This document shows positions 9,217 through 17,479 of a DNA stretch of 37,980 bases, piece after piece (the first letter of the stretch is position 1; every line of letters starts with the position of its first letter). This DNA is from Cyanobacterium sp. T60_A2020_053 (GTDB lineage Bacteria > Cyanobacteriota > Cyanobacteriia > Cyanobacteriales > Cyanobacteriaceae). The stretch covers positions 1 to 37,980 of the forward strand of contig JACYMF010000042.1 of NCBI GenBank assembly GCA_015272165.1. Reading direction: 5' to 3'. A program made the translations under genes and the position numbers. The notes under the pieces are model-generated. The model was given only the letters and a program-made list of their open reading frames with translations. It had not been told where the DNA came from and ran no database searches.

Positions 9217-9454
9217 TGTACAGTAACACATTAAATGACATGGTAACAAATTAGTGTCATTTAAAATAAAGACTTCTGTAGCCCTTGTACAGTAAACATT
9301 ATACTTAATATTATCCTAAAATCACGCTTAATTACTTCTGACATTAAATTAACAAATTAAGTGTCGTTTTCCAAGAAAATCACAAATTATGTGTCGCCTT
9401 CTGATTAGGCGATTTTTTTGTTGTAAAAGTGGGCATTAACAAATTATGTGTCAT
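9217..9454 (+). repeat. CAST left end with multiple TnsB-type binding repeats
   Basis: Repeats of the form ACAAATTA-(T/A)GTGTC occur at 9243-9260, 9351-9366, 9381-9398 and 9438-9454. TGTACAGTAA occurs at the terminus (9217) and again at 9286. Arrays of this kind (AAATTAnnTGTC) are the TnsB sites of V-K left ends. The last site overlaps a TATAAT at 9454-9459 upstream of tnsB, which would allow TnsB to repress its own gene; that regulation is inferred. Confidence 0.8.
9395..9418 (+). terminator. Rho-independent terminator within the CAST left end
   Basis: TCGCCT (9395-9400) and AGGCGA (9407-9412) form a perfect 6-bp stem around a 6-nt loop, followed by a run of Ts. It faces the tnsB direction and lies upstream of the gene. 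It would stop chromosomal read-through into the transposition genes. Confidence 0.65.
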
Positions 9455-9495
9455 ATAATAAGTATTAATCTACTATGTAGCTATAAAACAGTTAT

Positions 9496-11164
9496 GTGAA
9501 ACTTATTGCTATGGATGATCAATTTTCCGATGCACCCGAATTAATTACCCGACTTTCACCTGAAGAACAAAAAATTGCTGATGTCATTGAAGATTTACTT
9601 GAACCTTGCGATCGCAAAGCCTACGGAGAAAAGTTGAAACAGGCATCCATATCTTTGAATAAGTCAGTTCGCACTATCCAAAGATATGTCAAACAATGGG
9701 AAAAAGATGGTTTGCATGGCATCCCCCAAAATCGTCGAGCAGACAAGGGATCTTACAGAATTGATGAGCGATTACAAGACTTTATTATCAAGACCTACAG
9801 AGAGGGTAATAAAGGTAGTAAAAGAGTTACCGCCAAACAAGTTTATCTACGAGCAGTTTTTCAAGCTGAAAATTGGGGTACTAAACCACCTTCCCACATG
9901 ACGGTTTATCGTATTCTCAATCCAATTATTGCTGAAAAAGACAATAAGAAGAGGGTTAGAAGTCCGGGGTGGAGAGGTACAAGGTTAGCTGTATCCACCA
10001 GAGCAGGGACAGATATTGATGTGGAGTATAGTAATCATGTTTGGCAATGTGACCATACCCGAGCTGATATTCTTCTCGTAGATCAATTTGGTCAATTATT
10101 GGGCAGACCTTGGTTAACCACAGTAATAGATACTTATTCTCGCTGTATTATGGGTATTAATCTTGGTTTTGATGCTCCTAAGTTCCCAAGTGCTTGCTTT
10201 GGCTCTACGTCACGCTATTTTGCCCAAAAGTTATAGTTCTGATTATGGACTACACGAGGATTGGGGAACTTATGGTAAGCCTGAGTATTTTTACACTGAT
10301 GGCGGTAAAGATTTTCGTTCTAATCATCTCCAACAAATTAGTTTACAGCTAGGTTTTACTTGTCATTTACGCAGTCGCCCTAGTGAGGGTGGTGTGGTAG
10401 AACGTCCTTTTAAAACCTTGAACACGGAGGTATTTTCTACCTTACCCGGATATACAGGTGGTAATGTCCAAGAGCGTCCAGAGGATGCGGAAAAGGAAGC
10501 CTGTTTAACGTTGAAAGACTTGGAGAAACTGATTGTCCGCTACATTGTGGATAACTACAATCAACGTCTTGATGCTCGTATGGGAGAACAAACTCGTTTT
10601 ATGCGTTGGGAAGCTGGATTACTTTCTGTGCCACATATTCTTTCTGAACGGGAGTTGGATATTTGTTTAATGAAACAGTCACGAAGAAGGGTACAAAAGG
10701 GTGGTCATCTCCAATTTGAAAATCTGATTTACAAGGGGGAATATTTGGGAGGTTATGAAGGAGAAACGATTATAATTCGTTATGACCCTAAGGATGTTAC
10801 GGGTATTTTAGTATATCGTCGTGAAAATAATAAAGAGGTTTTTCTGACTCGTGCCTATGCTGTGGACTTGGAAAGTGAGTCTTTATCTTTGATAGATACG
10901 AAGGCTAGTGCTAAAAGAGTAAGAGACGCTGGAAAAAGTTTGAGTAATCGTAGCGTTTTGATGGAAGTAGAGGAACGCTCGAATTTTACGACTAGGAAAA
11001 CAAGAAAACAACGACAGAAGGAAGAGCAAGAACGAGTCAAGCCCTCCATACCTTCCCCTGTCTTGAAAAAAACGGAACTAGAAGATGAGCCTTCTACTTT
11101 TTCTGATGATGATTGGGTGGAGGTTATTGATTATCAACAATTACAAGAAGATTTTGATTTTTAG
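9496..11164 (+). pseudogene. tnsB: TnsB transposase, interrupted by a +1 frameshift
   Basis: TnsB is the DDE integrase that binds transposon ends and joins strands. The first frame (GTG 9496, or ATG 9511, to 10236) carries the helix-turn-helix region (SISLNKSVRTIQRYVKQW), the first catalytic Asp186 (CDHTRADILLVD) and GINLGFDAP. The family sequence then continues in the next frame as SSQVLALALRHAILP, with the second Asp (FYTDGGKDF) and the Glu (RPSEGGVVERPF). One extra A in CCTAAGTTCC at 10180-10181 explains the break; without it the protein is about 555 residues, slightly shorter than known V-K TnsB. No stops occur elsewhere, so the break is recent, a sequencing error, or a +1 shift at CCT-A. 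A GGAG near the tnsB stop serves tnsC, 9 bp on. Confidence 0.88.
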
Positions 11165-11173
11165 GAGTTACTA

Positions 11174-12001
11174 ATGAAAGCGGAGAATGTAGCAGAACAA
11201 TTAGGTAACATTGATGTCCCTGAAGCAGATCTACAAAAGGAGATTAAAAGACTTGAAAGTAAAACAGTAGTTGGTTTAGAGCAGGTTGCGATTCTCCATG
11301 ATTGGTTGGAAAGTAAGCGTCAATCGAAGCAGTCTTGTCGAGTAGTGGGGGAATCTCGCACGGGGAAAACTATTGCTTGTAATTCTTATCGTTTAAGACA
11401 TAAGCCAACTCAAGAGAAGGGGAAACCTCCTCAAGTTCCAGTAATTTATTTACAAGTACCCCAAGAGTGTGGGGCAAAGGATTTATTTCGAGGAATCATA
11501 GAACATTTGAAGTATCAAATGACTAAGGGAACTGTGGCTGAAATCAGAAAAAGGACGATGACAGTATTGCAAGGATGTGGTGTAGAAATGATTATTTTTG
11601 ATGAGGCAGATCGTTGTAAGCCAAAAACTTTTGCGGAGATTAGGGATATTTTTGATCATCTCAATATTGCGATTGTCCTTGTGGGAACGGATCGTTTGGA
11701 TGCGGTAATCAAGAAGGATGAGCAGGTTTACAATCGTTTTCGTGCTTGTTATCGGTTTGGTAAGTTAGGGGGAGAAGAATTTAGTCGTACTGTCAATATT
11801 TGGGAGAAACAGGTTTTGAAGTTACCTGTGGCGTCCAATTTAACGAGTAAAAGAATGTTGAAGTTGATTGGGGAAGCAACTCAGGGTTATGTCGGTATTA
11901 TGGATATGGTTTTGCGTGATGCGGCGATTCGTTCTCTCAAGAAAGGACTTAACAAGATTGATTATGACACTTTAAAGGAAGTTGTACAGGAGTATAAATG
12001 A
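11174..12001 (+). CDS. tnsC: TnsC, AAA+ transposition regulator
   Basis: 275 residues, nearly the same as characterised V-K TnsC. It is an AAA+ ATPase that polymerises on target DNA and links Cas12k-TniQ to TnsB. Walker A is GESRTGKT (59-66) and Walker B is MIIFDEAD (139-146). Sensor-type text VLVGTDRLD follows at about residue 170, with the C-terminal LIGEATQGYVGIMD helices after it. An AGGAG overlapping the end of tnsB serves as ribosome site for the ATG at 11174. The stop overlaps the tniQ start by 4 bp (ATGA), so tnsB, tnsC and tniQ form one operon. Unlike tnsB, this frame is intact. Confidence 0.95.
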   Translation: MKAENVAEQLGNIDVPEADLQKEIKRLESKTVVGLEQVAILHDWLESKRQSKQSCRVVGESRTGKTIACNSYRLRHKPTQEKGKPPQVPVIYLQVPQECGAKDLFRGIIEHLKYQMTKGTVAEIRKRTMTVLQGCGVEMIIFDEADRCKPKTFAEIRDIFDHLNIAIVLVGTDRLDAVIKKDEQVYNRFRACYRFGKLGGEEFSRTVNIWEKQVLKLPVASNLTSKRMLKLIGEATQGYVGIMDMVLRDAAIRSLKKGLNKIDYDTLKEVVQEYK

Positions 12002-12468
12002 TGGAAATTCAGCCTTGGTGGTTTACGATCTCACCTTATGAGGATGAAAGTATCAGTCATTTTTTGGGAAGGTTTAGAAGGGAAAATACACTTACTGTCT
12101 CTGGTTTGGGTGAAATAACTGGTTTATATAGTGCGATCGCCCGTTGGGAAAAGTTTCGTTTTAATCCTTCTCCTTCCCTTGAGCAATTGGAGAAGTTGAG
12201 TGCAATCGTACAAGTGGACGTAGCAACCCTACAAAAAATGTGTCCTTCTGCACCCATGAAAATGAGTCCTATTCGTCTTTGTTCGGCTTGTTATGTTGAG
12301 AACCCTTACCATCGCATGAAATGGCAGTATAAGGAGATTTATAAGTGCGATCGGCATCAATTAAAACTTTTATCAGAATGCCCCCATTGTGGTGCTAGGT
12401 TTAAGATTCCTAGTCTATGGGTAAATGGTTGGTGTCACAGGTGTTTTACTCATTTTGGGGAGATGTAA
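11998..12468 (+). CDS. tniQ: TniQ, short V-K type target-selection protein
   Basis: 156 residues, matching the short TniQ of V-K elements rather than the long TnsD/TniQ of classic Tn7. TniQ bridges the Cas12k R-loop and the TnsC filament. It opens with the characteristic WWFTISPYEDESISHFLGRF and then has zinc-knuckle ligands: Cys95/Cys98 (CSAC), Cys117/His120 (CDRH), Cys128/Cys131 (CPHC) and Cys146/Cys149 (CHRC). It is translationally coupled to tnsC through a 4-bp overlap. Its stop is only 8 bp from the stop of the convergent nurA gene, so the two transcripts probably overlap. Confidence 0.94.
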   Translation: MMEIQPWWFTISPYEDESISHFLGRFRRENTLTVSGLGEITGLYSAIARWEKFRFNPSPSLEQLEKLSAIVQVDVATLQKMCPSAPMKMSPIRLCSACYVENPYHRMKWQYKEIYKCDRHQLKLLSECPHCGARFKIPSLWVNGWCHRCFTHFGEM

Positions 12469-12476
12469 ATAAATAA

Positions 12477-13829
12477 CTAGCCAGAAGAGTTTCTGGCAAA
12501 TTTTGCAAGAATACTTTGACTAGGGTGAGCGGAAAGACTTACTAATTTATTAACTAAAGCGACAGGGAATAAAGCGGAATCATACATATCACAATGTAAT
12601 TTTTCTACATTATTAAGTATTATTTGTAAATTAGGTAAATCGTTAATAGTTGGATTTTTCTTAAGTTCTCTGACGGGAACTGCAACAACATACATTTGTC
12701 CATTTCTCGTTTTAAAAATTACTTTATGTCCATAATAGCTAGTATTAGCATAAAGATGATCAGAGTCACTTGTCCTTGGTGAAATGTAACGGTAAATATA
12801 ATCATCGCTTGGAATTAACACTTTTCCACGTTCTAATTTGTTTTGTATATCTTGAGCATGATCAACAAAAGCCCCACTTTTTTCCAATCCCGTTAACAAA
12901 ATATTATGTTCATCTAAAAGCCAATTTACTAAATCTTGCATTGGATCATGAAGTCTAGCAGGTTGCCCAAAAAAGCCAGTTGAACCATCTTTAATAAATA
13001 AAACTTTTTTTAGCATTTCTGGCTTTTTATTACACAGTATTCTAATAATATGTATGATGATTAAATGTTCAATTACATTAACTAAATAACCTAAAATTCC
13101 TCCTGCACCTGTTTCTTCGTCAATAACTTCATGAAGTCTAAATATATCAGTTAAGTAAATTTTTCCACCAGTTTCAGGACAGTTAAAAGTATAATCTCGA
13201 TTCATTTGTTCTTCTAATAAACGAACTTGATTACGGTCTGAACTTAATGGATTAGTTGCTAAATTATAAGATTTCTCTTTTTCAGTTCTTTTTCCTTGTT
13301 TATATCTCCGAAAAACAAACCAAGCCAAAGTATCTATTAAACTTTTATCTTCATCTAAATTACTTTTTTTAAAAAACTCATAGATTGCCTTTAATACAGT
13401 TTCTTTTAAAGTATTAGTATCTTTAAAACATAGATTACGAGTAGGTAAAGCTAATTTTAAACGTTGAATATTTTTTAATTTAGCCATATCTTTAGGATCA
13501 ATAAAAGCTGATGAGTCTATTTCAGCTAGATCATCTAATTTGAAAAATAATGCTCCAAACTGTAAAAAATGGATACTTTGAGAAGGAAAATCTTTATTTA
13601 AAACTACTTCCGTATAACCGCCATCCACAGCAATAATAGACTCGACAGGATTATTTTCTGATGGTTTAAAATCTTCAATTAATTGTTCCATAGAAACTTC
13701 ATCAACTTGAGGACGTTGTTCTATTCTTTGCATTACTGCTTGAACTTCAGGGTCATTGATAATATGATGATGCGAAGCTTTACTGGCACTTTCAAAAGGA
13801 CGACGGTTATTTTTACTTGTATATCCCAT
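12477..13829 (-). CDS. NurA-domain nuclease (CAST cargo)
   Basis: 450 residues. NurA is an RNase H-like 5'-3' nuclease that works with the HerA hexameric translocase in archaeal end resection and in several bacterial defence modules. Visible family motifs are IIAVDGGY with Asp69, VLFIKDGSTGFF with Asp281, the SYYGHKVIFKT strand and a C-terminal CDMYDSALFPVALVNKLV helix. The N-terminal 60 residues are polar and probably flexible. It is the last gene of a minus-strand group, 26 bp after herA and probably co-transcribed with it. The frame is intact. The assignment comes from motif order plus the adjacent HerA; a search should return NurA (DUF/NurA domain) as top family. Confidence 0.82.
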   Translation of the reverse strand: MGYTSKNNRRPFESASKASHHHIINDPEVQAVMQRIEQRPQVDEVSMEQLIEDFKPSENNPVESIIAVDGGYTEVVLNKDFPSQSIHFLQFGALFFKLDDLAEIDSSAFIDPKDMAKLKNIQRLKLALPTRNLCFKDTNTLKETVLKAIYEFFKKSNLDEDKSLIDTLAWFVFRRYKQGKRTEKEKSYNLATNPLSSDRNQVRLLEEQMNRDYTFNCPETGGKIYLTDIFRLHEVIDEETGAGGILGYLVNVIEHLIIIHIIRILCNKKPEMLKKVLFIKDGSTGFFGQPARLHDPMQDLVNWLLDEHNILLTGLEKSGAFVDHAQDIQNKLERGKVLIPSDDYIYRYISPRTSDSDHLYANTSYYGHKVIFKTRNGQMYVVAVPVRELKKNPTINDLPNLQIILNNVEKLHCDMYDSALFPVALVNKLVSLSAHPSQSILAKFARNSSG

Positions 13830-13855
13830 AGTTTTAAACCTTATTTATACTAAAT

Positions 13856-15949
13856 TTAGTTTTCAGGAGGAAAGCGATCAATTTGAACAGGAATAACAAA
13901 AGAGTTGCTGTAAGTTTTCATACGAACAAAACCTTTATCTGTATCTTGACTAAAACGAATTAAACTTTCTGTAAAATCGCTAAAATCATAATATTTCCTC
14001 AATTCCTTAATTTCATCCTCATTGTTTAAATGAGAAATAAACCAGTTTTGAGTTGCTTTTAGAATATTACTACTAATAGAACTTACTTCTTGAGTAGCAT
14101 AGATTAAACCAAGATTTAATTTAGCGCCTTCCTTAGCTAATCTATTGTAAATTTGGGATAAATCTTTATCATCTTTTTTAGGAAAAAGGTTATGTGCTTC
14201 TTCAAAGTAAAATTGAATAAAATTATTAGGACGGGTATCTACAAACCTTCTAATTGAATCTTGAAAAATTTTACGAGTTATTTTTTCAGTAAATAATTTT
14301 TGAATTTTCTCTTCTCCTAACGATAAATCAACTATAACAATTTTACCAGCCCTCAAATGCCATAAAATATCTTGGTCATAAGGAGTTTGTATAGTAGAAG
14401 TATGTTGATTCCGAATAGAGGTTAAGACTTTATAGCCATTATGAGAATAAATTTGTTTTCCTGTTTTAGTTTGACCAGTTAACATTGCCAATAAAGCTTT
14501 CAGATCATCATCTGCCCATTCTTTTAAATCTTCATCTGATAAATTTTGATTAGATTGTATATCTTCTTGTTGAGTCTTCTTTTTCTTTCCTAATTCTGGT
14601 GTATAGACTTTCCAAAAAGTTTCCCACCAAATTGATGCTTGTTCTAAAGAAAGTTCCAGTGTTCCAGTAGGTTTATTATTACCTTGGGGTTCTATTGGAC
14701 TGTCAAGTTCTTGATTAACTGCTTCTCTAATTTCTTTATTGGAAGTAAACTTAACTTTGAAATTGCTGGGAGATGGAAATCCAGCACGATGAAGACAACA
14801 AAGATAAACAGCTATATGACGATCATAACGTTTAGCTTCAGAACTAAATCGCTCATCTTTATAATTATCTGGTTGGTTTAAATTAACAGCGATAAAACTA
14901 TTAGTAAATCGACGGTTTTCGTTAGCGATATATTCTCTAATAAGTTCAAATCCTTCTTCTATTTCAGAATAAAAATTAACTTTTAGCTGTTTAAAGCCTT
15001 CTTTTTCAATTGTTGAATATCTAACTGTTTGTTCTTGATATAAATCAAAAATTGCCGTACCTTGATCTTGAAGATTAGGATTAGCATATTCTCCATTAAT
15101 ATCAAAAATAATTTGTCCAATCGGATACTTAGGATTATTATTTTCTGTTAACGGTTTAAGAACTTCTTCAGAAGTTTCTCTACTTTTATCTAGTTCAAGA
15201 GGTGCATTTTCACTCATCTCAACACAAGACTGAATAATTTTTTTAACTGTATTAGATTTTCCAGTTCTCGTCATACCAAAAAGAGCCGTTCTTTTTCCTG
15301 CAAAATCAGGAGCTTGAACATATACAGTGACTTCTTCTTCTTGTTGCTGAAAACGGCGACTAGAACTGTAGCGAACTTTTCCAATTTTTATATCTCCAGA
15401 ACCTCCTGGTGTTCCATTTTCTCTGTAATTAACAATACCCTTTAAAATTTCTGCTGAAGGTTTGATAACTGAGTAATTATGAGCACTATAAAAATTTTCT
15501 AAATCAGCACCAAAACGAGTTTTTCCATTGTCATCAATGTAAAAAGAACCTAATATCGAACATTCTAGCCCACTAAAAGAAAACTCATAACGAGTAAAAG
15601 TATCTAGCTGAGTTTTTTTAGTTTCTCCCGTTTGAATATCATCTTTGTAGTATTCAACCATGCTACTAACAACCTGTTGATCTGTTGGTAATCTTGTTGG
15701 TTGAATAACTCTTAGTAATACTGCTTCACGGTCATTTTTTTTATCAAGTTCATTATCATAATAAGCTAATAAAAAACATCCTTGGGGTATTCCTTTGGCT
15801 TTTTGTTTCCAAGCATCAGCTATTAAAATTTCAGCTTTTGTGTAACTGAGTCGGAAAGGACGACCAACAAATATACCTGTTTCCCAGTCATCGGTTGAAT
15901 TATTGCGTTTAAAAAGATTAATCTTAATTAAGTCATCAGTAATTCCCAT
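13856..15949 (-). CDS. HerA-type DNA translocase ATPase (CAST cargo)
   Basis: Hexameric FtsK/HerA-superfamily ATPase (DUF87/HAS-barrel type) that would drive the partner nuclease NurA along DNA. I place the start at ATG 15949, which has GGAG 10 nt upstream and gives 697 residues. A TTG at 15967 would add six residues and almost abut the methyltransferase. From the ATG, the N-terminal barrel (about 1-200) is followed by Walker A GMTRTGKS (about 225-232), a long insertion rich in charged residues, Walker B QFYFEEAHNLF, and the Arg-containing RLAKEGAKLNLGLIYATQ. It is the middle gene of the methyltransferase-herA-nurA set with gaps of 20 bp and 26 bp. Bacterial HerA genes next to nuclease genes are typical of defence islands; the role here is inferred. 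Confidence 0.88.
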   Translation of the reverse strand: MGITDDLIKINLFKRNNSTDDWETGIFVGRPFRLSYTKAEILIADAWKQKAKGIPQGCFLLAYYDNELDKKNDREAVLLRVIQPTRLPTDQQVVSSMVEYYKDDIQTGETKKTQLDTFTRYEFSFSGLECSILGSFYIDDNGKTRFGADLENFYSAHNYSVIKPSAEILKGIVNYRENGTPGGSGDIKIGKVRYSSSRRFQQQEEEVTVYVQAPDFAGKRTALFGMTRTGKSNTVKKIIQSCVEMSENAPLELDKSRETSEEVLKPLTENNNPKYPIGQIIFDINGEYANPNLQDQGTAIFDLYQEQTVRYSTIEKEGFKQLKVNFYSEIEEGFELIREYIANENRRFTNSFIAVNLNQPDNYKDERFSSEAKRYDRHIAVYLCCLHRAGFPSPSNFKVKFTSNKEIREAVNQELDSPIEPQGNNKPTGTLELSLEQASIWWETFWKVYTPELGKKKKTQQEDIQSNQNLSDEDLKEWADDDLKALLAMLTGQTKTGKQIYSHNGYKVLTSIRNQHTSTIQTPYDQDILWHLRAGKIVIVDLSLGEEKIQKLFTEKITRKIFQDSIRRFVDTRPNNFIQFYFEEAHNLFPKKDDKDLSQIYNRLAKEGAKLNLGLIYATQEVSSISSNILKATQNWFISHLNNEDEIKELRKYYDFSDFTESLIRFSQDTDKGFVRMKTYSNSFVIPVQIDRFPPEN

Positions 15950-15969
15950 TTTTGCAAATCTCCACAATT

Positions 15970-16941
15970 TTATTTAGATGTTTGTGTTGTTTTTAAAGCA
16001 GGATCTTCAAAACGAATTTTTGACTGCTCAACATATTTTTTTTCTGCATCGATCGCTAGCCATTTGCGATCTAATCTAGCAGCTGCATATCCAGTTGTAT
16101 TACTTCCAGCAAAGGGATCTAAAACCCAATCACCGGGGTCAGTTAAAAACTCGATAAAAAAAGCTGGTAATCCCATTGGCATTCGTGCTGGATGAGGAGT
16201 AATGTTTCTTTCTTTACAGGTTTTTGCAAAAAAATCTCTGGAGTTACTATTTGAAAACGAAAAAGCATTTGGTAAACGTACTTTACGATTAGAATCCATT
16301 GCTTCCAATTCCATTAGATTATGAGCAATTGAGCCACCACAATCTTTTAAAAAACTTGTTTCGCCAATTTTATGTTCAGAAGGTCTTTTTCCTGAATTAT
16401 AGTTCCCTGTTTTCAACAGATATTTCATACGATCACTATAAGGACGCAAAACCTTTGAATTATCTGCTTTCGGTTTATCCGTTTTAGCCATCCACCATAG
16501 ACGAGTATAACTATCAACGGTTCTAATCCGTTCAACCGTTACCCAATTAGCTGGAGACGGTAAGCGAGAAGGGTTATAACAGACAAATTCTTGAATAAGA
16601 CGCAAATTAGCATCAGGATAAGAAACGAAACTCATTAAAGATTGTAATGGCAACAAAGATTGAACTGGGCGTTGTGATTCCCAACTGTTACCTAATTCAA
16701 TAACTATAGAACCATCTTCTGTCAACATTTCTGAAAAAAGTGGAGCTAAATCACTAAACCATTGCAAATATTCATTACCAAGCATATTGCCATAGCTTTT
16801 TTTACTATTCAATGGAAAAGGAGGAGATGTAAAAATCAACTGTATTTTTCCTTTTAATTTTCCGAAGGATTTACTATTTAGGACGGTTTCCGCTTTTCCA
16901 AGGTAATAACGTCCAGTTTTTTTCTTTTGAACAATTGTCAC
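15970..16941 (-). CDS. Beta-class DNA methyltransferase, probably N4-cytosine (CAST cargo)
   Basis: 323 residues. The catalytic motif TSPPF (38-42) precedes the S-adenosylmethionine motif DPFAGSNTTG (275-284), the order of beta-class enzymes. S-P-P-(F/Y) rather than D/N-P-P-Y points to N4-cytosine methylation, and TSPPFPLNSKKSYGN resembles what I recall of M.PvuII (TSPPFALQRKKEYGN). The middle part (about 120-260) is probably the target recognition domain. No restriction enzyme of the usual PD-(D/E)XK kind is beside it; instead the next two genes are herA and nurA, which could provide the restricting activity on unmethylated DNA. It lies 48 bp downstream of cvkR in the same direction. Confidence 0.88.
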   Translation of the reverse strand: MTIVQKKKTGRYYLGKAETVLNSKSFGKLKGKIQLIFTSPPFPLNSKKSYGNMLGNEYLQWFSDLAPLFSEMLTEDGSIVIELGNSWESQRPVQSLLPLQSLMSFVSYPDANLRLIQEFVCYNPSRLPSPANWVTVERIRTVDSYTRLWWMAKTDKPKADNSKVLRPYSDRMKYLLKTGNYNSGKRPSEHKIGETSFLKDCGGSIAHNLMELEAMDSNRKVRLPNAFSFSNSNSRDFFAKTCKERNITPHPARMPMGLPAFFIEFLTDPGDWVLDPFAGSNTTGYAAARLDRKWLAIDAEKKYVEQSKIRFEDPALKTTQTSK

Positions 16942-16989
16942 AAAGTTTTAATTTTAAAATATTATCTAACATATCCTATACATTCTATT

Positions 16990-17415
16990 CTAATAAAGGT
17001 AGTATTCTTGAATATTTTGATGAATCTGATCAATCCACAAAGGAACGATCGCCCTGCCCTCCTCAAAAAGTGCGATCGCACTTTCTCGTTCATAAGACAA
17101 TAAATTAACATTACCATCACTAGCAACCACCATAAAACGCTTTTGAAAACCCTTCTTAGTAAAATCAGGTTCTTTTTGTCTCAAATCATTGAGGATTTTT
17201 TGTGCCATCTCCAGATTTAGACCCACAGAAAGGAGATATACCATTACCGATACTTCCACCAACTCTACAAAAGAATAATAAATCGTCTTTCCTGTACCCG
17301 AAGCATTAATAAAAGGCACGACAACCTCCTTATCCCTCCAATACTGCAATTGTCGGAGGGAACACCCCGTAATCCTTGATATATCTTTGCTACTAAAAAA
17401 TACTTCCTGTTTCAT
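16990..17415 (-). CDS. cvkR: CvkR, MerR-type regulator of the V-K CAST
   Basis: 141 residues. The N-terminal winged helix-turn-helix reads SSKDISRITGCSLRQLQYWR (residues 7-26), diagnostic of the MerR family. A helical segment LNLEMAQKILNDLRQK and a C-terminal domain of about 50 residues lack the metal-binding Cys of classic MerR. In V-K elements a MerR-type protein divergent from cas12k represses cas12k and the tracr locus (described in Anabaena as CvkR). Position, size and orientation match here. It starts 64 bp from cas12k with a shared regulatory region between them. The cargo operon follows 48 bp downstream on the same strand, so it may also be the first gene of that transcript. A degraded relative is at 9035-9160. 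Confidence 0.88.
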   Translation of the reverse strand: MKQEVFFSSKDISRITGCSLRQLQYWRDKEVVVPFINASGTGKTIYYSFVELVEVSVMVYLLSVGLNLEMAQKILNDLRQKEPDFTKKGFQKRFMVVASDGNVNLLSYERESAIALFEEGRAIVPLWIDQIHQNIQEYYLY

Positions 17416-17422
17416 AGCAACA

Positions 17423-17460
17423 ATTATAAAATGATTTGTTTTTATACAAATATGTTTTAT
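17423..17460. promoter_or_regulatory. Shared cvkR/cas12k promoter region with inverted repeat
   Basis: ATTTGT (17434-17439) and ACAAAT (17446-17451) form an inverted repeat with a 6-bp spacer. On the minus strand TATAAT (plus 17423-17428) is a good -10 for cvkR, with TTGTAT 15 bp upstream of it. The palindrome overlaps this promoter and lies about 30 bp before the cas12k ATG. It is therefore a reasonable CvkR operator (inference). Confidence 0.5.
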
Positions 17461-17479
17461 TAAACAGCAATGTTAAATT

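Noticed and set aside
9243-9454. Spaced ACAAATTA-GTGTC repeats as a CRISPR array
   Set aside because: Repeats are only about 16 bp, unevenly spaced and lie in the transposon left end, where TnsB sites are expected.
9686-9901. 71-codon open frame inside tnsB
   Set aside because: Overlaps the well-supported TnsB frame and shows no family pattern.
10855-11049. 64-codon minus-strand frame inside tnsB
   Set aside because: Low-complexity Ser/Leu/Phe composition typical of an antisense shadow.
10163-11164. Second tnsB frame as a separate gene starting MVLMLLSSQ
   Set aside because: The first residues are out-of-frame translation of the upstream gene; family similarity starts only at SSQVLALALRH. 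It is the 3' part of frameshifted tnsB.
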